A stretch of 64,000 nt of DNA. Source: Paracoccaceae bacterium. Lineage in GTDB: Bacteria; Pseudomonadota; Alphaproteobacteria; Rhodobacterales; Rhodobacteraceae. Made by a program: the position numbers and the translations under genes. Positions 58,784-64,000 of the stretch are shown piece by piece. The notes under the pieces were generated by a model that searched no databases, was not told the origin of the DNA, and saw nothing but the letters and a program-made list of their open reading frames with translations. The DNA is taken from contig CANIKY010000002.1 in the NCBI GenBank assembly GCA_947468085.1, forward strand, positions 1 to 64,000, read 5' to 3'. The stretch's first letter is position 1; every line of letters begins with the position of its first letter.

Positions 58784-60231
58784 CGTGACTGCTCCGAGGC
58801 CCAAAGCGCATCGCAAACCGCCTGCTTGCTGCCGTTCGGCCCGTAGATGTTGCCGTGGTCTATTGTATGCAAAGGTGCTACCCAAATGGCGCGGGCATAG
58901 TCTTTGCCGCCCCACTTCAGACTTAACCGCGTCCAACCCAGCTCGCCCATCATGTGTTGGATAGTATTGGTGTTTATGTGCATCGTTTTTCTAACATAAA
59001 CACGCAGGTCTTCCTCGGTGATCGCTATGGCTTCCTGCGCCCCGATGTATTCGGCAAGTTGCTGTGTCGTTGCCGGGATTTGGGTGGCTTCGATCCGACG
59101 CATCAGATCTGTTCCATGAAGAGCGGTATTCAGTGTCATGGCGTCGAAGTCTGGGGCCAGTTTTCGTTGCAACAACCAGTTGTAAAATCCCGCAACCTTG
59201 CTGTCGTTTTGCAGGGCTTTTATCACCCTGCCGATGAGTTGGGTAAAGTTGCCTGACCCAGGTCCAGACGCGTGGCCGTCGTGGCTGACATCTACCACAT
59301 AGAACCGCCGTTCATGCGCCTCAATCCAAGTGGGCAGATGATTGGAGGTCAGCAGGAAGCACGCGTGCAGCGGTACCCTTTCCACATCTCGGCCCTTTCG
59401 CTTGGTGGTGGTGTGGCTTTCAGTGATCAGGGTCTTGATCTTGTTGCCTGCCTCTGAACCAGCCCGCAGTTCGACCTCTTCACTGATGATGAGCTTGCTG
59501 GTCAACAAGGGCCCATTGAACTTGCCCGCCACCTTTTCGAGGTTGTTTTGCCGCGAGGTGTTTTCCTCACCGAACAGTCTGGCGGCGATGTTGCTGATTG
59601 TGGACTTTCCTGTGCCTTTCGATTGAGAGTACAGCATCACCGCCCAATTGGGTTTCTTGTCTTCGTTTTGAAGGCTCCAGGCCAACCAGTCGAGCACCCG
59701 ATTGCGTTCCTGTTCGCGTGGAAACATGCGGTAGAATAGCAGGATAAAGATGCCGCCGCTTGGTTCAACTTGGCCAAGAGCGCGGTAGGCGGGTTGCTTC
59801 CAAGAGTTGAGGACAACCGATCCACTTTCCAGCTGGATGCGGCGGTGTGGATTGCCTGGGTAAGGGACAATGCTGCCGCCCCAAACCGGGATGGAGCGAT
59901 ACTGGTTGGGGTTCGACTGGATGATAGCGGTGTCGAAAACTTCTTTCACCACAGACTTTGCGATAGGTTGGCCACCATTGACGGCCTGGGCTTGATAGAG
60001 AAAGGAGCGTTGAAGGTTATCGCGTGACAAGGGCTCGTGCGGCCTGTCGATGTGGTAGAAGTGGGTGTCGTGTCGCACATAACTGGTGGCGAGAAGGCGA
60101 ATAAGGTTGTCTTTCAATGTCTCGTCGTTCGTCGATTCTGGTAAAAGATTAGGTGCTGGAATGGGTAGGTTGATAATGTCTGCTCGTGGGCATTGGTCGG
60201 CTTCGGGAATTGGTGTTGTCGTTGGGTTCAT
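58780..60231 (-). CDS. Phage/satellite-type SF3 helicase (P4/D5-like, DUF5906-type)
   Basis: Walker A SQSKGTGKSTISNIAARLFG, Walker B SKLIISEEVEL, sensor VPLHACFLLTSNHLPTWIEAHERRFYVVDVS. Confidence 0.85.
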   Translation of the reverse strand: MNPTTTPIPEADQCPRADIINLPIPAPNLLPESTNDETLKDNLIRLLATSYVRHDTHFYHIDRPHEPLSRDNLQRSFLYQAQAVNGGQPIAKSVVKEVFDTAIIQSNPNQYRSIPVWGGSIVPYPGNPHRRIQLESGSVVLNSWKQPAYRALGQVEPSGGIFILLFYRMFPREQERNRVLDWLAWSLQNEDKKPNWAVMLYSQSKGTGKSTISNIAARLFGEENTSRQNNLEKVAGKFNGPLLTSKLIISEEVELRAGSEAGNKIKTLITESHTTTKRKGRDVERVPLHACFLLTSNHLPTWIEAHERRFYVVDVSHDGHASGPGSGNFTQLIGRVIKALQNDSKVAGFYNWLLQRKLAPDFDAMTLNTALHGTDLMRRIEATQIPATTQQLAEYIGAQEAIAITEEDLRVYVRKTMHINTNTIQHMMGELGWTRLSLKWGGKDYARAIWVAPLHTIDHGNIYGPNGSKQAVCDALWASEQSR

Positions 60232-60479
60232 GCATTCTCCAGTTAAGTTAGGGCCTCAAGGTTGTTGGCCGGTGTTGAAAGGGTTGAGCCTCAATTGCGG
60301 CTCGGTAGTCGAAACAAAGTTGGTTCAAATAAACGCGCTGCCTTTTAGCAACACCGCTCAAATAGGGTGTGGGATGAATTGCGTCAAGATGTGGCTAAGG
60401 TCGTCCAGATTTTGATTTTACGGCTCCCGTAACTCCCACGCCACCCGCAACTGGGGCGGCCAAAAGGGGCACTGCGCCC

Positions 60480-60944
60480 TTAAAACAGCAGCTTATAAGT
60501 GTTGCCCACACTGTCTGTCACAGTCCCCGTGCCACTTTCGGTGCCAGATCCTGTGATGAAACGGCCTTGAACCCGGGTGCCGTCGGTGCAGACGGCATAG
60601 ACCTCGCCGTTGTTGACCCCACCAACGTCAGTCACCGATTTGCTCAGCTTGCCGCCTGTGCTTTGCAGCGTCAGCGACATGCCGCGTTCTTTTTCTGTGA
60701 CTCGGGGGGCGACGGAGGTCCAGGTGCCGTTGCAGCGGTTCTTTTTGCCCGATCCGGGCAGAACAAAGCTGATATCGGCCGAGGCGGTGGTTTGATTGCG
60801 CAGTTTCACCGCGATGATTTCTGACGGGTAGCTGTCTTTCAACGGCCCCGCGATCGGATAGAGCCGCAGGTTGACCGTGTTGCCACCGCCACAGGCCGCC
60901 AAAGTGGCCGCCAGGCAGATCGCTGTCAAAACATTGCGCTTCAT
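60480..60944 (-). CDS. Hypothetical lipoprotein, copy B
   Basis: Lipobox LAACGGG; paralog of 53374-53835. Confidence 0.82.
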   Translation of the reverse strand: MKRNVLTAICLAATLAACGGGNTVNLRLYPIAGPLKDSYPSEIIAVKLRNQTTASADISFVLPGSGKKNRCNGTWTSVAPRVTEKERGMSLTLQSTGGKLSKSVTDVGGVNNGEVYAVCTDGTRVQGRFITGSGTESGTGTVTDSVGNTYKLLF

Positions 60945-61009
60945 CGCTGTATCCCCTTCGCACCGGGCCTAGCGAGATCGCCGCCCCGACAGGTGTCGTC
61001 TGTAACTTT

Positions 61010-61034
61010 AGGCAGTTGGCTGGGGCGCTAGGAT
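61010..61034 (-). repeat. attR-like direct repeat within the tRNA-Gln 3' end
   Basis: aggcagttggctggggcgctaggat, identical to 53903-53927. Confidence 0.9.
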
Positions 61035-61091
61035 TCGAACCTAGGTATGTCGGTACCAAAAACCGATGCCTTACCGCTTGGCGACGCCCCA
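61017..61091 (-). tRNA. tRNA-Gln (anticodon TTG)
   Basis: TGGGGCGTCGCCAAGCGGTAAGGCATCGGTTTTTGGTACCGACATACCTAGGTTCGAATCCTAGCGCCCCAGCCA; full cloverleaf, CCA encoded. Confidence 0.96.
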
Positions 61092-61201
61092 ACTGCGGCG
61101 GTGTTTAGCGAAGCCCTTAGGTCGCTGCAAGAGGGTTCTGGCGGAAAATGTCACAAAGCAACAGGCGTTGATTGCGCGGACTGGGCGGTCTAAGGGGGGC
61201 T

Positions 61202-62401
61202 ATGGAACAGGTTGATGTGGTAATTCTGGGTGCTGGTGCTGCCGGCATGATGGCCGCGATCGAGGCGGGTCGGCGCGGGCGGCGGGTTTTGGTCATAGAT
61301 CATGCACGCCAAGCGGGCGAAAAGATCCGAATCTCGGGCGGGGGGCGGTGCAATTTCACCAATCTTGGCTTGGGGGTAGAGCGGTTTTTGTCTAAGAACC
61401 CGCGCTTTGCGCTTTCGGCACTTAAACGTTTTACCGCGTTGGATTTCGTGGCACGCGTCGATGCGGCGGGGATTGCGTGGCATGAAAAGGCGCTGGGTCA
61501 GTTGTTTTGCGACGGATCGGCCAAAGAGATTGTGGCCATGCTTTTGGCCGATATGGGCCGCGCCAAGGTGGCTTTGTGGTTGAACTGCACCTTGGGCGAA
61601 GTGCGCCAAGAGGCCAAGGGCTTTGTGGTGCAAACCGCGCGCGGGCCGGTGCAGGCCTTGTCGGTCATCGTGGCCACGGGGGGCAAGTCGATCCCTAAGA
61701 TGGGGGCTACGGGCTATGGGTATAAACTGGCCGATGCTTTTGGACTGCCGCTGCTGGAAACGCGCCCAGCCCTTGTTCCTTTAACTTTTGCCGAACAGGA
61801 ACTGGCGTGGATGGCGCCGTTGACGGGCGTATCTTTGAACGTGCAGGCCCGCGCACATGCCGCGGGTAAGCCTGTTGGGCCCGAATTTGATGAGGCCGCT
61901 TTATTCACCCATCGCGGGCTGTCGGGGCCTGCGATCTTGCAGGTTTCTAGCTATTGGCGCGAGGGGCAGGGTGTGCGCTTGGCGCTGTGTCCTGATTTGG
62001 ATGTGGGGGCTGCGTTGCGGGCGGCCAAAGCTACCAATGGGCGACAAATCTTGCGAACTGCTTTGGCGGCTTTGGTGCCAGAGCGTTTGGCGCGGGTTTT
62101 GGCCGAACAGGTTGGCCATGCCGAAAGCCCAATGGCCGCATTGTCGGGGGCCGAGATCGAGCGCATTGCCCGCCATCTGCAAGACTGGGCACTGATGCCT
62201 GTTGGATCAGAAGGCTACCGCACGGCCGAGGTGACCTTGGGTGGCGTAGATACCGACGCATTGGATGCGCGCACCCTGCAGGCCAAGGCAGTGCCGGGTT
62301 TGTATTTTGTGGGCGAGGTTGTTGACGTCACCGGTTGGCTGGGTGGATATAACTTCCAATGGGCTTGGGCATCTGGGTGGGCTGCGGGGCAAGTGGCTTA
62401 G
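61202..62401 (+). CDS. NAD(P)/FAD-dependent oxidoreductase, HI0933/BaiN-like
   Basis: VVILGAGAAGMMAAIEAGRRGRRVLVIDHARQAGEKIRISGGGRCNFTN; C-terminal GLYFVGEVVDVTGWLGGYNFQWAWASG. Confidence 0.93.
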   Translation: MEQVDVVILGAGAAGMMAAIEAGRRGRRVLVIDHARQAGEKIRISGGGRCNFTNLGLGVERFLSKNPRFALSALKRFTALDFVARVDAAGIAWHEKALGQLFCDGSAKEIVAMLLADMGRAKVALWLNCTLGEVRQEAKGFVVQTARGPVQALSVIVATGGKSIPKMGATGYGYKLADAFGLPLLETRPALVPLTFAEQELAWMAPLTGVSLNVQARAHAAGKPVGPEFDEAALFTHRGLSGPAILQVSSYWREGQGVRLALCPDLDVGAALRAAKATNGRQILRTALAALVPERLARVLAEQVGHAESPMAALSGAEIERIARHLQDWALMPVGSEGYRTAEVTLGGVDTDALDARTLQAKAVPGLYFVGEVVDVTGWLGGYNFQWAWASGWAAGQVA

Positions 62402-63228
62402 GGGCGCAAGGGATTGGCTTTGGCCAAACGGTCAAAGTCCATCAGGCTGGAAATCAGCGCCTGCATGTCTTTGAGGGCGATCATATTGGGCCCATCTGAC
62501 GGGGAATTGTCGGGGTCTTCGTGGGTTTCGATAAAGACGCCAGCAATGCCCAAAGCCACCGCACAGCGTGCCATGACCGGCGCAAATTCGCGCTGGCCGC
62601 CCGACGAATTGCCCTGCCCGCCCGGTTGTTGCACTGAATGGGTGGCGTCCATCACAACGGGGTAGCCCGTGCGCGCCAGAATGGGCAGGCTGCGCATATC
62701 GGCCACCAGCGTGTTGTAGCCAAAACTTGCGCCGCGTTCGGTGAGTAAGATCTTGTCATTGCCAGTGGATGCGACCTTAGCCGCCACATTGGCCATATCC
62801 CAAGGGGCGAGGAATTGGCCCTTTTTGATATTGACCACTGCCCCCGTCTCGCCCGCCGCCAGCAATAAATCGGTTTGGCGGCATAGGAATGCGGGGATCT
62901 GGATCACATCTACAACCGATGCTGCTTCCTGCGCCTGGCCGATGTCATGCACATCGGTCAGCACGGGGATGCCCATGGCGCGTACGGCGGCCAGCACCTG
63001 CAAGCCCGCCGCAATCCCCAAGCCGCGCCGCCCGGTCAGGCTGGTGCGGTTGGCTTTGTCATAGCTGGCTTTAAAGACATATTGCGCGCCAGAGGCGGCA
63101 CAAACCTCGGCCATATGGCCTGCGATCATTTGCGCATGGGTCAGGCTTTCCAACTGGCATGGGCCTGAGATGACCAAAAGTGGTCTGTCGTTTGAGACGG
63201 TCAGGCCGCCAATCATTACGTCTTTCAT
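62398..63228 (-). CDS. kdsA: 3-deoxy-8-phosphooctulonate synthase
   Basis: LLVISGPCQLES, FKASYDKANRTS, DATHSVQQPGG; start set at MKDVMI. Confidence 0.95.
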   Translation of the reverse strand: MKDVMIGGLTVSNDRPLLVISGPCQLESLTHAQMIAGHMAEVCAASGAQYVFKASYDKANRTSLTGRRGLGIAAGLQVLAAVRAMGIPVLTDVHDIGQAQEAASVVDVIQIPAFLCRQTDLLLAAGETGAVVNIKKGQFLAPWDMANVAAKVASTGNDKILLTERGASFGYNTLVADMRSLPILARTGYPVVMDATHSVQQPGGQGNSSGGQREFAPVMARCAVALGIAGVFIETHEDPDNSPSDGPNMIALKDMQALISSLMDFDRLAKANPLRP

Positions 63229-63461
63229 CGCATATCCCTTTTCAGGCCAGTCGTGGGCGGTGTAGCACCAAAGACTTTGGGCGCAAAGATCAACCTTGGG
63301 CGCCTTTGGGGCCGATCTTTTGCGCGCGGGCAAGGGCGGGCTGGCCAAAACATGGGCATGCCATCAAACCCGCTGATCGCCTGTCTGATGAAAGGGGGAT
63401 TAGGCCTTGATGCGGTGGCCGTGGCGCTTTAGCGCTGGCATAACGGAAATTGGGGGTTGGA

Positions 63462-64000
63462 ATGACGCTACTTGATCATGCCCATACTGCGATGGAGGCT
63501 GGCGGTGAGCCAGAGGCCTTGGCCTTTTGGCACGCCTTTGCCGATGCAGAACTGTTTTTGGTGCTAGAGCAAGAGGCGCAGGGCGATACGCTGGAGCCGC
63601 GGGTGTTTGACCTGTCAATGGGGCGCATGTTGCTTGCCTTTGACACCGAAGAACGCTTGGCCACGATAAGTGACAGGCCGGTGCCCTATGCCGCCTTGCC
63701 CGGCCGTGTGGTGGCCGCGCAATTGGCGGGGCAGGGTCTGGCCTTGGGGCTGAACCTTGGCGCGGGGGCTGGGTGCGAGACGGTTCTGGCGGCAGGGTCT
63801 ATCGAATGGCTGGCGCAGATGCTGACCCAAGACGCCCCGCAAGAGCACAGCGCCCAGATTGCCCGACTGGCCGCGCCTTTGTTGCCAGAGGGGTTGCATC
63901 AGGCCTTGCGCGCCTTGCTGCCTGCACAGTCGCAAGGCGCTTTGGCACAGGTAGAATATCAAGATGGCGGTTGGGGCCATGTTATGGCTTTAAGCGGGCT
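63462..64000 (+). CDS. SseB-family protein (3' end outside window; absent from ORF track)
   Basis: MTLLDHAHTAMEAGGEPEALAFWHAFADAELFLVLEQEAQGDTLEPRVFDLSMGRMLLAFDTEERLATI; frame open to window end. Confidence 0.75.
   Translation, partial: MTLLDHAHTAMEAGGEPEALAFWHAFADAELFLVLEQEAQGDTLEPRVFDLSMGRMLLAFDTEERLATISDRPVPYAALPGRVVAAQLAGQGLALGLNLGAGAGCETVLAAGSIEWLAQMLTQDAPQEHSAQIARLAAPLLPEGLHQALRALLPAQSQGALAQVEYQDGGWGHVMALSG

Larger units (their letters stand above)
53903..61034 (+). mobile_element. Compact integrative element inserted at tRNA-Gln(TTG), ~7.1 kb
   Basis: 25-bp direct repeats overlapping the tRNA 3' end; internal tyrosine integrase, SF3 helicase, HNH nuclease; AT-richer left part. Confidence 0.8.

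Noticed and set aside
60086-60415. 109-aa plus-strand ORF upstream of the helicase gene considered as an excisionase
   Set aside because: Overlaps the start of the helicase antisense, no HTH-like motif visible; no convincing excisionase/AlpA found in this gap.
1-64000. CRISPR arrays, Cas genes, restriction-modification, BREX/CBASS or retron modules
   Set aside because: No regularly spaced short repeats with unique spacers and no diagnostic protein motifs seen in the six-frame track; the only accessory nuclease is the HNH protein of the integrative element.

Overview
The window is a gene-dense chromosomal segment of an alphaproteobacterium. Gene content and order point to Rhodobacterales: ccmABCDG, rpmF-plsX-fabH-ihfA-merR, glmS-glmU, aroK-aroB opposite xerD, and an MTHFR/pterin-methyltransferase/'virulence factor' cluster. 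About 0-47 kb and 61-64 kb are mostly housekeeping genes plus two tRNAs, tRNA-Pro(GGG) and tRNA-Gln(TTG). The accessory part is about 47.2-61.1 kb. It starts with two RTX-type calcium-binding proteins; one carries an indel-free 240-bp (80-aa) repeat array, and an IS3-like remnant lies between them. A compact ~7.1 kb integrative element follows, inserted at the 3' end of tRNA-Gln and bounded by 25-bp direct repeats (53903-53927 and 61010-61034). It encodes a tyrosine integrase, a membrane/coiled-coil protein flanked by identical UUCG hairpins, an SF3/P4-type helicase and an HNH endonuclease, with no recognisable capsid or conjugation genes. A duplicated lipoprotein gene and a second direct repeat suggest a decayed sibling element directly to its left. 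Outside the island, the main unexplained structures are a four-hairpin array with 26-27 bp phasing after ccmG, a repeated intergenic hairpin element with a compensatory stem change, and a nested palindrome between convergent genes. All calls come from reading the sequence and the supplied ORFs; no database search was run.
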